IMG/VR virus record: IMGVR_UViG_3300010399_000031
Coordinates: 62,001 to 126,000 of that record
DNA length: 64,000 bases
Strand: one strand, 5' to 3'
Source of the DNA: a virus
Below the pieces are notes generated by a model. It worked only from the letters and a program-made list of their open reading frames with translations, was not told where the DNA came from and did no database searches. Below are positions 43,899-53,435 of the stretch, one piece after another; position 1 is the first letter of the stretch; every line of letters starts with the position of its first letter. The position numbers and the translations under genes were made by a program.

Positions 43899-44711
43899 AT
43901 GTCTGCATTGCCAAGTAACTATGATCTGTATCATCGTCGCGGGGTACAGAAAGCACTGAACGAAAAATGCAACCCTTCACCGAATCTGAAAGTCGACGGA
44001 GTGTTTGGTCCTGTCTCTGTCGCGGCTTTGCAAACTTACCAACACCAATCCGGTCTTGACGCCGATGGCGTCTATGGACCTCAGACTCAGGCGCTACTCG
44101 AACCGTTTATCGCGAGCAAGTACATCGCCAAGTCCGATCTTCAGCAAGCAGCAAACGACTTACAAGTCGAACTCTTTGCCATCGAAGCCAATGCAGAGAC
44201 CGAATCGCAAGGCTCTGGTTTTTTCAACGACGGCAGCTGCGCAATTTTGTTTGAACGCTATTGGATGTATCGCAACCTGATCGCCGCCAAGGGTCAGGCA
44301 ACGACCGATGGCTTGATGAACCGGTATCCGGACATCATCAACCCGTCTCGCAACTACTTGGGCGGACCTGCTGAGTATAAGCGACTGAACTTAGCCCTTA
44401 CAGTCGATCGCAATTGCGCGTTGCTCTCGACCTCATGGGGATTGTTCCAGATCATGGGCTTTAACTACAAAGACGCCGGCTACCAATCGGTGGAGAGCTA
44501 CGTTTCCGACATGAATACGTCAGAAAAGCTCCAACTGGCAGCTTACGTGAACTTCATCAAGAATCACCAAAACGGCGCTTTGCAGCGCTCGTTGCAAGCG
44601 AAGAACTGGGCAGGCTTTACCGGAGTGTATAACGGCTCAGCCAACATCTCGATTTACTCGATGAGGATGAGTAACAATTACAAGCTCTTTTCAACCGGTC
44701 AATTGGTTTAG
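43899..44711 (+). CDS. Endolysin: peptidoglycan-binding domain plus muramidase, 270 aa
   Basis: Residues about 10-68 are a peptidoglycan-binding type 1 repeat (KVDGVFGPVSVAALQTYQ ... DADGVYGPQTQALL). Residues about 85-268 match the N-acetylmuramidase (DUF3380) domain: IEANAETESQGSG, ILFERYWMYR, LSTSWGLFQIMG and YVNFIKNHQNGAL. This modular order, binding domain first, is common in endolysins of phages of Gram-negative hosts. No signal peptide was seen, so release needs a holin, not identified nearby. GGGG precedes the ATG. Confidence 0.85.
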   Translation: MSALPSNYDLYHRRGVQKALNEKCNPSPNLKVDGVFGPVSVAALQTYQHQSGLDADGVYGPQTQALLEPFIASKYIAKSDLQQAANDLQVELFAIEANAETESQGSGFFNDGSCAILFERYWMYRNLIAAKGQATTDGLMNRYPDIINPSRNYLGGPAEYKRLNLALTVDRNCALLSTSWGLFQIMGFNYKDAGYQSVESYVSDMNTSEKLQLAAYVNFIKNHQNGALQRSLQAKNWAGFTGVYNGSANISIYSMRMSNNYKLFSTGQLV

Positions 44712-44712
44712 C

Positions 44713-44762
44713 GGCATATGACCCGTTCAAGACTACCTCGCTTAATCGGCAGGGTAGTCTTG
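44713..44762. terminator. Terminator between endolysin and minus operon
   Basis: CAAGACTACC (44728-44737) pairs with GGTAGTCTTG (44753-44762). GGCATA (44713-44718) is TATGCC on the minus strand, just downstream of the stem for minus transcripts. Confidence 0.7.
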
Positions 44763-44772
44763 GGCTGGGGCA

Positions 44773-45015
44773 TTATGTCCCATTGGCCATATTGTCAATT
44801 ACTTCATGTGCGTATTCAGCGGGAATACGTATCACGGGAAAAAACTCTTCTCCAAACTCATCGCGTCTTGCTGCACTGACGTTGAATGAAATACTGAGGC
44901 GTACACGAGCAAAGTATCTTGCTTGAGGGCCGTATAGCTGACTCTCTCGCCACATTCGTTTGCGGAACTCTTTATTCCATCGAATCCGCGCTTTGACTGT
45001 TTTAGACAGCGCCAT
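44773..45015 (-). CDS. Hypothetical basic protein, 80 aa
   Basis: It starts within the last codons of the polymerase exonuclease gene (14-base overlap), implying coupled translation. The N-terminal half is very basic (KTVKARIRWNKEFRKRMWR) and could bind DNA; the C-terminus is acidic. It may be an accessory protein of the split polymerase, by position only. Confidence 0.5.
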   Translation of the reverse strand: MALSKTVKARIRWNKEFRKRMWRESQLYGPQARYFARVRLSISFNVSAARRDEFGEEFFPVIRIPAEYAHEVIDNMANGT

Positions 45016-46765
45016 TGTTCATATCCTCTCTAAACGCATCTAACAGTTGATCAAGGTCAGGTAGTCCAAAGAGCGTAACGGCTACCTCCACGGCGTTGGT
45101 CTGACCCCCGCTTAGATTAATGCCAGCCATTTTACGCTCGTAAAGCGACACCCCATCAATTGAACACAACTCACGATGAGTGGTTTCTTTCGAGATGTTC
45201 GCCACTTCCTCGTTGGTGGGGTAAGAGGCAGAGACATCTAAGTCACCCGTGTGACCCCGAAAGTTCGTTCTTAACCAAGGGGCATGTTTGATAACTTGCA
45301 AACCGTTATCATGCACCAAGTGTGCCGGCAGCGTAATGATCCAGCCTTCTGCGTCTACCGTTTTTGCATCGATCGCATCGCGCATGTTGTTCGATGTCGT
45401 AGCGATCATCAAACCTTCCGGTGCGTCCTCTGCCCGGTGCGATAAACAGTAGTAATGCAAATCATCGACCATCCGTCTCGGCTGGCTTTTAAAGTTCGAG
45501 AAATCCGAACAGCCCGAGAACATCGGCAACTTCAATGCCATGTCCTGGATCTTATCTTCCAACTCCTGCATCCCCACGCCATCGAAGAAGTTGTAGATGA
45601 TGTATTCCAGTGGATAGTACTTTTGCATCTCTTGGTGCCACTCAAGCGTGCCTTCCGTGACGCTCGTGATACCTTCAAACTTAAGCTTACCGCGTTTGAT
45701 CTCCTTGTTCAAAATCGCATCCAGTCCGTAACTTTGTTCTTTTTGTTCTTGATTACGAATCTGGTAATACAGACACATCGCATCCATCACGTAGTACGAG
45801 GCAGGAACGTACAACGTGTGCCAGCGCTCAGCAGGAGTCAATGACTTAACGACACCAGATGCGGTGACTTTTTGCGAAGTGCCTTGAACGTAGTTACAAA
45901 AACGATAAGGTTTAGGGACGCTGGGATCAGACAGAACATCAGCCGGATCGATCCCGTACTTCTTTAACGTTGCGAGAATGCGCTGAATATCGAAGTCGAT
46001 GTTCCAGCACGAGACAAAGTCCGGCTTTAACGCATGAATCCACTCGAACTGTCGCGTGATCAATTCAACCGCGTTATCGCACCAAGTGATCTTCCACTCG
46101 ATCTGACGACGAGTGACAACGTCGCCGAGTTTTTCCATCAAGAGTTTGCGCAAGCGTTCTTCAGGGTTGACTTGCCCCGATACGAAGTCTTTCAATATCG
46201 TGGTGTGGACAGTTTTCCCATAAGCGCAAACAATGATGATCGGGTCATCGGTACCATTGATGACATCGGTTTCGATGTCTAGTGGAGCAGACACATACGG
46301 CGTGTTAAGATGCGGAAACTTATCCTGGTAGTGACGCTTAAGTACGGCGGTCGATAAAATATCTGCCCCGTACAAATACGCCCCAGATACCCCGATTGTT
46401 TTTTCTTCTTCCTTGGTTCGCACGGCTGCCAGGGTGCGAACATTGTACAAAGACGGATCTTTCACCTTGAGCACTTGTCTGATCTTATTGACAAGATCAC
46501 ACTGACGTGCTTTGTAGATATTTAACCGCTCCACTCTCTCCCATTCTTTTTTGTCCCGGTGCCGCCTTTCGTGTTCTTTAGTGACACCAAACTCCCTTTC
46601 AAAATCCTTCCAGAACCGTAGGTTAGGCTTTGTAGTGCCGTCTTTATAGTGGATGATTTCTTTCACCACATGCATGTCGGGCATTCCCCGCTCAGGGGGT
46701 TTAGCATAGACGACATGCCGGCACTCGTACCCTGCAATTTCTGCTTTCTCTGTCTTGGTGGCCAT
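45002..46765 (-). CDS. Family-B DNA polymerase, N-terminal part (exonuclease and motif A)
   Basis: Exonuclease motifs are clear: Exo I DIETD (163-167), Exo II NIDFD (255-259) and Exo III YNFFD (391-395). Polymerase motif A follows as DVSASYPT (510-517), corresponding to DxxSLYPS. The protein stops at 587 aa, before motifs B and C, which are in the gene at 4991-7219 on the other strand about 38 kb away. The two chains should assemble into one proofreading polymerase. The start codon has only a weak AAGCGAAG site. Confidence 0.8.
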   Translation of the reverse strand: MATKTEKAEIAGYECRHVVYAKPPERGMPDMHVVKEIIHYKDGTTKPNLRFWKDFEREFGVTKEHERRHRDKKEWERVERLNIYKARQCDLVNKIRQVLKVKDPSLYNVRTLAAVRTKEEEKTIGVSGAYLYGADILSTAVLKRHYQDKFPHLNTPYVSAPLDIETDVINGTDDPIIIVCAYGKTVHTTILKDFVSGQVNPEERLRKLLMEKLGDVVTRRQIEWKITWCDNAVELITRQFEWIHALKPDFVSCWNIDFDIQRILATLKKYGIDPADVLSDPSVPKPYRFCNYVQGTSQKVTASGVVKSLTPAERWHTLYVPASYYVMDAMCLYYQIRNQEQKEQSYGLDAILNKEIKRGKLKFEGITSVTEGTLEWHQEMQKYYPLEYIIYNFFDGVGMQELEDKIQDMALKLPMFSGCSDFSNFKSQPRRMVDDLHYYCLSHRAEDAPEGLMIATTSNNMRDAIDAKTVDAEGWIITLPAHLVHDNGLQVIKHAPWLRTNFRGHTGDLDVSASYPTNEEVANISKETTHRELCSIDGVSLYERKMAGINLSGGQTNAVEVAVTLFGLPDLDQLLDAFREDMNNGAV

Positions 46766-46811
46766 GTTCTTCGCTTCACTTCAAGGAACTACCAATGAGT
46801 ATGAGGTTTCG

Positions 46812-46864
46812 CTCACCTAAACCATTTAGCGGTATGCTTTTTTCTGATTGTAAGTTTAGGCGAG
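46812..46864. promoter_or_regulatory. Divergent promoter region with inverted repeat
   Basis: CTCACCTAAAC (46812-46822) pairs with GTTTAGGCGAG (46854-46864) with one mismatch. The loop holds GCGGTATGCTTTTTT. It lies in the 132-base gap between divergent genes and may carry promoters or operators for both. Confidence 0.35.
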
Positions 46865-46897
46865 TGGATCAATTATTTTTCTTCTAAGAGGCTTTCC

Positions 46898-48202
46898 ATG
46901 ACGTCACTTCTTCGCGGGCTCAGCATGGAGTCCATCCGGTTTCAGCACAGCCAAGCGTTTTTCAAGGAGTTGACGCTCGCCTTCACCGAGCTGAGAAAAA
47001 ACAAAGGAAAGAATCTGCGTGACGCAGGCGAAGCCAGCGGACACATTTCCAAGATTATCAAAAACCACACCAACCTGAAGGTGCCGTTCGACATCTCGGA
47101 TTATGGCCCGATGGTGGAAACACCCCACCTAAATAAGAACCATCCCCTGATTCACGACATCCGGCGCGATTGGATCAGTTCCGCCGATGGTTTAAGAGCC
47201 ATCACCGATGCGGGTAATTCGGTCAAAGGCACAGTGAATCTTGTCACCGGCAAAGTGACTGGTGTTTTCACCGACATGGAAAACCGGATGTATTATCCGG
47301 AATCGATGCTCACGTCAAATCGTTGGACGAACGAAGAGCATGCTGCAATTGTTCTGCACGAAGTAGGTCACTTGATGACCTACTGTGAGTATATGGATCG
47401 CACCGTAACAACCAACCAAGTGTTGGCCGCCATGTCGATGGCGCTTGGTAAGGCCGGTACCGCTGAGCAGCGAGAAGCAATTCTCGTAAGCACAAAAAAA
47501 GCGCTCAGTCTGGATCTGGATACGACCGAGCTTGCCAAAGAAAAGAACAACGAAGTGATCACTTATGTGGTCATCTCCAATGTCGCTAAAACAACGGCCG
47601 ATGAAATCGGATTTAACATTTACGATCTGAATACCTGGGAAGCACTCTCAGATCAGTACGCGGCACGCCAAGGAGCTGGGGCTCACCTTGTTACGGCATT
47701 GGACAAACTTTACAGAATGCACGGTAATATCAGTTTCCGTTCCACGCCGATGTATTTGGGAATGGAAGCCTTGAAGTTCACCCTGATGTTCGGCGGTACT
47801 TTGCTTGCTATGACAGGTGGCCTCACAGCCATCGCGGGTCGGTACGCAATGGGTTTCGGTGTTGCATTCATCATGATGGATGGCATCGGCGATGGTACCT
47901 ACGATCGCCCTGGTATGCGGCTCTTGCGCGTACGCAATCAGATCGTTGAAGAAATGAAGAACAAAAAGATTACTCCGGGACAAGGTCAGCGACTTTCGGA
48001 AGATCTTCTGGCCATCGACGAAGTACTCAAAGATGTCAACGATCGCGAACAATTTTGGGGTAAGTTGTACAACCTCTTTTCTAGCGATGCGCGTAGTCGC
48101 ATGTCGCAGGAAAAACTCACCAAAGAGTTGGAGACGATTGCAGCGAACGATTTGTTCGTCTCCAGCTTGAAGTTGCGTCAGCAGGCGCAAGCCATGGCTT
48201 AA
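46898..48202 (+). CDS. HExxH metalloprotease-like membrane protein, 434 aa
   Basis: HEVGH (154-158) gives the zinc-metalloprotease motif, and WEALSDQYAARQG downstream (near residue 248) can supply the third ligand as in M48-like peptidases. Residues about 287-325 contain two hydrophobic segments (FTLMFGGTLLAMTGG; YAMGFGVAFIMM) that may span a membrane. GAGGC precedes the ATG. It heads a three-gene late operon. A virion-associated protease or a protein acting on the host membrane are both possible; proteolysis is inferred from the motif only. Confidence 0.6.
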   Translation: MTSLLRGLSMESIRFQHSQAFFKELTLAFTELRKNKGKNLRDAGEASGHISKIIKNHTNLKVPFDISDYGPMVETPHLNKNHPLIHDIRRDWISSADGLRAITDAGNSVKGTVNLVTGKVTGVFTDMENRMYYPESMLTSNRWTNEEHAAIVLHEVGHLMTYCEYMDRTVTTNQVLAAMSMALGKAGTAEQREAILVSTKKALSLDLDTTELAKEKNNEVITYVVISNVAKTTADEIGFNIYDLNTWEALSDQYAARQGAGAHLVTALDKLYRMHGNISFRSTPMYLGMEALKFTLMFGGTLLAMTGGLTAIAGRYAMGFGVAFIMMDGIGDGTYDRPGMRLLRVRNQIVEEMKNKKITPGQGQRLSEDLLAIDEVLKDVNDREQFWGKLYNLFSSDARSRMSQEKLTKELETIAANDLFVSSLKLRQQAQAMA

Positions 48203-48226
48203 CCTTTCACCATCAAGATATCGATC

Positions 48227-48682
48227 ATGAAAATCGTCTTCTCCCGCTTGCAGGACCTGCTCACGCGACTCGTACCCGACGCAGGTCAACGACTGGATGT
48301 CCTCACGAGTGCCATGGCACTGGCGCATTCGCGTGTCACTTCTATCCCTTCGGGTCCGGTTCCCTCGCCCGCCGCGTATTACAATACGCAAGTGATGTCG
48401 GGGCTGGACGAAGCGCTCGCCAAGATGAACGAGCACGCGGTGTTCGACATGAAGTGTGCTCGTAACGAAGCGCGCCAGTTCTGGTTGCTGCGCTACGCGG
48501 CGGCGCACCCTGTCGTATTGCCGGTGGTTTCCGCCATCGGTTTTATCGACACGATCTGCGGCGCTGGTGTCTACATGGATCAGGACCTCATCTGCTTTTG
48601 TAACGACCACAAGGAACCGATCCTGCGCTTGGCTAGTGAAATCATCGCACTCATCGAAAGCGAAAACCAAAAGGTGGCCTAA
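48227..48682 (+). CDS. Hypothetical protein, 151 aa
   Basis: Mostly helical, starting MKIVFSRLQDLLTRLVPDAG. GC-ending codons suggest good expression, as in virion genes. The stop overlaps the next start by one base (TAATG). No motif was recognised; operon position suggests a virion role together with its neighbours. Confidence 0.6.
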   Translation: MKIVFSRLQDLLTRLVPDAGQRLDVLTSAMALAHSRVTSIPSGPVPSPAAYYNTQVMSGLDEALAKMNEHAVFDMKCARNEARQFWLLRYAAAHPVVLPVVSAIGFIDTICGAGVYMDQDLICFCNDHKEPILRLASEIIALIESENQKVA

Positions 48683-50430
48683 TGTTCGCAGTCAACCTTA
48701 ATGGGGACGACGAGTTCGACCACCCGGACGTCGTCCTTATCGAAACCGTGGGCGCCGCGCAAGCGCCAGACTGGCATCCCGATGAGGAAATGGTCGCTGC
48801 ACTTGAGGCCCAATTCCTCGACCTTCAGTACTTGTTACAAGACATGTTCAAAGAAGGCGGGATGAATCAACAACTGGCCATGGAGGCGCACCGGGTGCTG
48901 CCGGAAATGGCTGAGAAGTATCCGTTGGGGTACTTCACCAAACAAACCACCGCCACGCTTTATAAGCCTGCTTTAGAAGAGTTGCATGCAGGTGTCTGGG
49001 CGTTAATCGGGGCAGCCTCACTGGCTATTGCAGCTATCATCTGGAAGTTTGTGCGCTGGGTGGTGCGCAAATGGAAGGGAGAACCCGCTGGTGCCGGCGC
49101 AGGCGGCTCTAGTTCCAGTGATGGTCGTCCGTCGGACTCCGAGATCGATCGGGAGATCAAAGAGGCCACGACTGCGGCAGAGCAAAAGATCGAGCAAAAC
49201 GATGCTGCGGTTGAGCAGATGCGTGAGCTTGAATCGGTGCAAAAGGAAGCGGTTTCCAAAGTTGAAGACGAGTTGCGTAAAGTGCGCACTTCGACCAAGG
49301 ATGAAATCGCCAAAGAAAAGGGTGACTTGACGAGTGAAGATCTGACTTCATTCGAGTCAGCCTCCGAGACGCTTGTCGAGCGTCATGCACCGGGGCGTTT
49401 TACGCACCTCATCGACCAATCGCGTAATGCCTGGTTTGACATCGTGCAAGATGGTCGTTGGACCAAATTGATGCTCTCGCTCGCCCCTGTGCTCTCCTCC
49501 ATCGAGCAGCAACTCGTGCAGCGTGTGCAAACGTTTGAGTCGATTTTCTCGGTGACGCAAACGCAAGGTGATCCGGTGCGCCATAAAACCGCGATGGACA
49601 TCATTGCAAGCGTCAAGGAGCCGATCAAACTGCCCGGTGAGTACCAAGACCTGCATCAGCTCTCGCGCATGCTCGATAAGCCTGATCACTTGATGGCTTT
49701 TAACGCAGGCAAGAAGAAACTCGAACCTGTGGTCGCCGGGGAAAAGCTTGCTGCTTTGATGGCCTCCTCCCAGTATAAGGCGCTACTCGAAGTGCGGGTG
49801 CGTTTCATCGAAAAACTGGGGATGCTACACAAACAGCAGATCAAATTGGGGGAAATCTCCAATCGATGGAATGCTGCTCACCCCGGTCAAGGTATTGGCA
49901 TGGGGGTACCGCAAGACATCTCGGAAGCCATGGCTCCGGCCATTACGCTGCTCAAACGTGAACTTGTGTACATGATGCTTGTGAACACGGCGATCGAAAC
50001 GTTCTTGGACGAAATCGATCGGTTCAATTTGACATTGGCCAACTGGTGGTCGGTGGCGTGGAGAGCGTTTGAGCACTACGCGGCGAACACCAAAGTACCC
50101 GAAGGTGCTCCGAAGATCGAGATGCCGGTGGAAGTGCAAAAAGCACAAGGTATCTTGACACTTTTGCGTCGTGCGATGGGTAAAGTTCCGGCGTCCGACT
50201 TGGGTCAGAGCTTGGCTCACTTGCCGGGTCACGCCAAGAACGCGGCAGCTAGTGCAGCGCACAAACTTAGCCAAGCCGCAGGTAAAGCCGTACAAGCGGG
50301 TGCCGCTAAACCGGCAGGTCAGGTGGCCGAACCTAAGGGTGCATCGGGACCCGCAGGAAACCGCCAGATTCCAACGAATCAGTGGCAAAACGCTTCAACC
50401 AAACCGAAGAAGGGCGGCTCTCAAGTCTAG
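48682..50430 (+). CDS. Putative internal virion protein with membrane segment, 582 aa
   Basis: An acidic N-terminus is followed by a hydrophobic helix (105-122) flanked by Trp/Arg-rich sequence (WKFVRWVVRKWKG), then a Gly/Ser linker and a predicted coiled coil (about 145-215). The C-terminal 80 residues are Ala/Lys/Gln-rich and disordered. The Trp-rich amphipathic core resembles the inner-body-like proteins at 58592 and 60007, so it may be another ejected virion protein. Strong terminator downstream. Confidence 0.5.
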   Translation: MFAVNLNGDDEFDHPDVVLIETVGAAQAPDWHPDEEMVAALEAQFLDLQYLLQDMFKEGGMNQQLAMEAHRVLPEMAEKYPLGYFTKQTTATLYKPALEELHAGVWALIGAASLAIAAIIWKFVRWVVRKWKGEPAGAGAGGSSSSDGRPSDSEIDREIKEATTAAEQKIEQNDAAVEQMRELESVQKEAVSKVEDELRKVRTSTKDEIAKEKGDLTSEDLTSFESASETLVERHAPGRFTHLIDQSRNAWFDIVQDGRWTKLMLSLAPVLSSIEQQLVQRVQTFESIFSVTQTQGDPVRHKTAMDIIASVKEPIKLPGEYQDLHQLSRMLDKPDHLMAFNAGKKKLEPVVAGEKLAALMASSQYKALLEVRVRFIEKLGMLHKQQIKLGEISNRWNAAHPGQGIGMGVPQDISEAMAPAITLLKRELVYMMLVNTAIETFLDEIDRFNLTLANWWSVAWRAFEHYAANTKVPEGAPKIEMPVEVQKAQGILTLLRRAMGKVPASDLGQSLAHLPGHAKNAAASAAHKLSQAAGKAVQAGAAKPAGQVAEPKGASGPAGNRQIPTNQWQNASTKPKKGGSQV

Positions 50431-50444
50431 ACTTGGGACATATC

Positions 50445-50473
50445 GGGGTCCCTCACGGGACCCCTTTTATGCC
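50445..50473. terminator. Terminator with TTTTATGCC
   Basis: GGGGTCCC (50445-50452), TCAC loop, GGGACCCC (50457-50464), then TTTTATGCC (50465-50473). It ends the plus operon; the minus gene at 50479 converges here. Confidence 0.8.
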
Positions 50474-50478
50474 GTCAC

Positions 50479-53421
50479 TTAGTTGGCAATCACCGACTCG
50501 TCATGAACTATGAAGTTCACCGTCAGATCCTCCATCAGTACGAGTGAATTATCCGTAAGCGCAACAAGCTTCTTGCGCAGTGAAGCACGGATCGAATCGT
50601 CCAGTATGGTAAAGAGCGGCAAGTTCTGCGCCGCACTACCCAAGCCTGTCAAATCCACTGCAATCACATCGTTACCGAAAGCGATCTTCAGCGCCTCTTC
50701 AATCGAGTCGCGCGAGACTTGCGGCGCCGTCAACTGCATCGCGATAATCTGCGTCGCAGTAAGCGTCAACCGTGTGCGCAAATCAGCGTTGTTATACACT
50801 GACTTATCCACATAAAGCGCAAGCTCTAGCGACTGCCCTGCCTCGATCGTGGTTTTCAGCGAGGCCCCCACCATCACATCGACTTGACCCAAAGTCTTCT
50901 TCGGATAGAAGTAGAGATTGGATTGCTCCAGAAGCTGTGCGTTCAGTTGTGCCAAGGCCCCGGTCATCCAAGTCAAAAGTGTATCGATCATCTGGCTACG
51001 GTAAGCTTGAGCAGCCGAGTCGGTCGCAAACTTATACACCCCCTCGATGAGCAAGAAGTCAATCTGTCGCGTCATCCCGCGCGGGTTAGCCACAATCGGT
51101 GCCCCTGCGGCATCTAGCACGAGTGTACCCTTCGCGTGCAAGATCACAGGGTTACCATTGGCGTCGGTGACCGCGTCTCCCTTGTGGTGCAAGATCGTGT
51201 ATTGCGGTTGCCCGTTGACGATCGTAAAGACCGCACCGCTGACCGGGTCACGCTGGTAGACGTCTGCTTGGTAAGTGGCCGGAATATCAGCGTCGTACGT
51301 CTGATACACCTGAGTGGAGATCACCGAGCGAGCACGTGCCCACAGAGTAGAGAGCGACGTACCGAATTGCACCCGCAAAGATTCATGCGTGATCCCCACT
51401 GCGTTAAGCGGCAGGAATGCACGCCCTAGTACCGTGTCGACTTCAGCAGACACCCACTGCGTATCCATCACAGCGGTCGTTGCAAAGACAATGTCAAAGT
51501 CTTGCAACAGAGGTGAACCCACCAGACGCGGCTCCGTCGTGAACATCAAGAACTTGGTCAGTTGGATGCAGTCGTTGGCATCGACGTTCATGTTCGAGGA
51601 CAAGTCGAACTCGTACACGCGCTCTTTACCCGTGCTGTCGTAGCCGATTAACGTACCGGCCAGATAAGCACGATCCTTCTCTTTTTCCGGGACAAACGAC
51701 AGCTGGACGTAAATCTGATCGTCCTTCAGTGCCTGGAAAGTTGCACCCGAGACAGTCTGCACCCGGACTTTGTATCCCGTCGTAGTACGGATGATTTCGT
51801 AATTGGATGAGACATTGACCTGAAGTAGCGTCGTGTCGTTATCCGAGATAAAGAGCTTGGTCTGGATAACCGGATCATCCAGGTAGTACGGACGCACCGC
51901 AAAGCCGTTATTACTGGAGTCGAGCACGTAATGAAACGGTGTGTACAGATAGTTACCGTCGGTGATCATCAAGGCTTTCTGATCCGGCGGCAACGCATTA
52001 AGCATCGCGATCTCTGCGTCCGAGACCAATGAAACCACTCCGTTGACGTCCTGATACAACGCATCCGGGGTGAGCGTCATGGCATTTTGCGATGCCGTGT
52101 TATCGACCACGTACGAATGCGCAGAGAGCGAATCGAGTGAGAACGACACCGTGGCATTGCTCGTACCAGCCGGGGTAAGCAGCGTGCTATTGACCGGTTG
52201 AGGTAAAGTACGAGAGGCCAAGAACGTACGGTTGGTGATGTTATCGATATTGGTCACCACCGTGAAGCCCAGATCTGCCAGTGCGTCTTGCAAATCGATG
52301 TTGCTAATCGGCGTCTTTTTCGGCCCCACGCTGTTGTTGATCACCTGCGCGCGCAGCGTATCGAACGATAACCCATCTGAGCCGCCGTTAAGCGTGCTCG
52401 TTGAATAGGCAAAGATCGCCGTGAGCGATTGCAACGGCACCGTGTAAGCGGTCTCATCGTTCTGATCGAACGCTTGGAACTTCACGATGAAGTTGGCAAT
52501 CTCGTAGTTATCGAGTACCATATTGACCAAACCCTTGGTCGTATAGATGTCGATCCGTACTGCTGACTTGATTACCCCTGTGGCCGTGTAAATCTGCGGG
52601 ATGGAAACACTTAGTATGTTTGTGTCTTCGTCGACCTGAAGCACCGCTGTCGGAGTGGTGATGTCGTAGATTTGTGACGAGTGCGTCGTCACCATCTCGT
52701 TCCATGTACCGTCGCTGTTTTGCAACCAGACCCGGCAGTAGTAGAACTGATCACTGTACTTAAACTGATAGAAAAAGCGCGTCGAAGCGTTGGCGTTTTG
52801 CGTCACCGACGCGCCGCTCATTTGCATGACTTGAAACTGGAACTGCAAATACGTGAGCGTGCCGTCCGAGACCAACTCCCACGCGATCAAGTTATCCGAG
52901 AGTGTTTGAAGTGGAGATGCTTCGCTCGTATCGTACACGATTTGAATCCCACCGTGCAGCAGCTGGCGAATCTCGATCGGATACTGAATCATGAAATCCG
53001 TATCGGCAACTGTAATCACGGTGTTGCGGGGAATCACCACCTTCTTGATCCCGGTGGCGGGATCAAGCACCATCTTCGAGAGTAGCTCCGCATACGGTAG
53101 CATCATCCAGAAGGTGTCGGTCACTGGTGTGGCGAAACGCCCGATGTAATCCACATCGGACATGTGCAAATACAAGTCTTCTTGATCTTGCGCGGCAATT
53201 GGATATTGTTTGCGGTTTAACACTGTGTTTTGTGTCATCGCATTGGCTACGAGTACACAGGCGGACTCCATTACCAAGACGACGGGGTTGCTGGGGTCGA
53301 CGATTTGAATCGTCCCGTTACTGACGTCCTTCCACGACTGCAACATGGCGCGTTGCGACGCAGCAGGGTTGTAACCTAACGTGGAGAGTTGCGACAATGT
53401 ATCGCGTACAGAGGCTGCCAT
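50479..53421 (-). CDS. Large baseplate-like structural protein, 980 aa
   Basis: A long beta-rich protein with features seen in myophage baseplate wedge (gp6/J-like) proteins: an early helical segment with VLVANAMTQNTVLNRKQYP, VIPRNTVITVADTDFMIQYP (like the 'IPAGTVFTV' strand), and a C-terminal region with VDVMVGASLKTTIEAG. The fold assignment is tentative. GAGGAAAAAGC precedes the ATG. The upstream minus gene is a second structural protein in the same operon. Confidence 0.55.
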   Translation of the reverse strand: MAASVRDTLSQLSTLGYNPAASQRAMLQSWKDVSNGTIQIVDPSNPVVLVMESACVLVANAMTQNTVLNRKQYPIAAQDQEDLYLHMSDVDYIGRFATPVTDTFWMMLPYAELLSKMVLDPATGIKKVVIPRNTVITVADTDFMIQYPIEIRQLLHGGIQIVYDTSEASPLQTLSDNLIAWELVSDGTLTYLQFQFQVMQMSGASVTQNANASTRFFYQFKYSDQFYYCRVWLQNSDGTWNEMVTTHSSQIYDITTPTAVLQVDEDTNILSVSIPQIYTATGVIKSAVRIDIYTTKGLVNMVLDNYEIANFIVKFQAFDQNDETAYTVPLQSLTAIFAYSTSTLNGGSDGLSFDTLRAQVINNSVGPKKTPISNIDLQDALADLGFTVVTNIDNITNRTFLASRTLPQPVNSTLLTPAGTSNATVSFSLDSLSAHSYVVDNTASQNAMTLTPDALYQDVNGVVSLVSDAEIAMLNALPPDQKALMITDGNYLYTPFHYVLDSSNNGFAVRPYYLDDPVIQTKLFISDNDTTLLQVNVSSNYEIIRTTTGYKVRVQTVSGATFQALKDDQIYVQLSFVPEKEKDRAYLAGTLIGYDSTGKERVYEFDLSSNMNVDANDCIQLTKFLMFTTEPRLVGSPLLQDFDIVFATTAVMDTQWVSAEVDTVLGRAFLPLNAVGITHESLRVQFGTSLSTLWARARSVISTQVYQTYDADIPATYQADVYQRDPVSGAVFTIVNGQPQYTILHHKGDAVTDANGNPVILHAKGTLVLDAAGAPIVANPRGMTRQIDFLLIEGVYKFATDSAAQAYRSQMIDTLLTWMTGALAQLNAQLLEQSNLYFYPKKTLGQVDVMVGASLKTTIEAGQSLELALYVDKSVYNNADLRTRLTLTATQIIAMQLTAPQVSRDSIEEALKIAFGNDVIAVDLTGLGSAAQNLPLFTILDDSIRASLRKKLVALTDNSLVLMEDLTVNFIVHDESVIAN

Positions 53422-53435
53422 TGCTTTTTCCTCAA

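Noticed and set aside
47648-48670. 340-codon minus-strand frame
   Set aside because: It is antisense to the HExxH gene and the next gene, with His/Arg-rich mirror composition.
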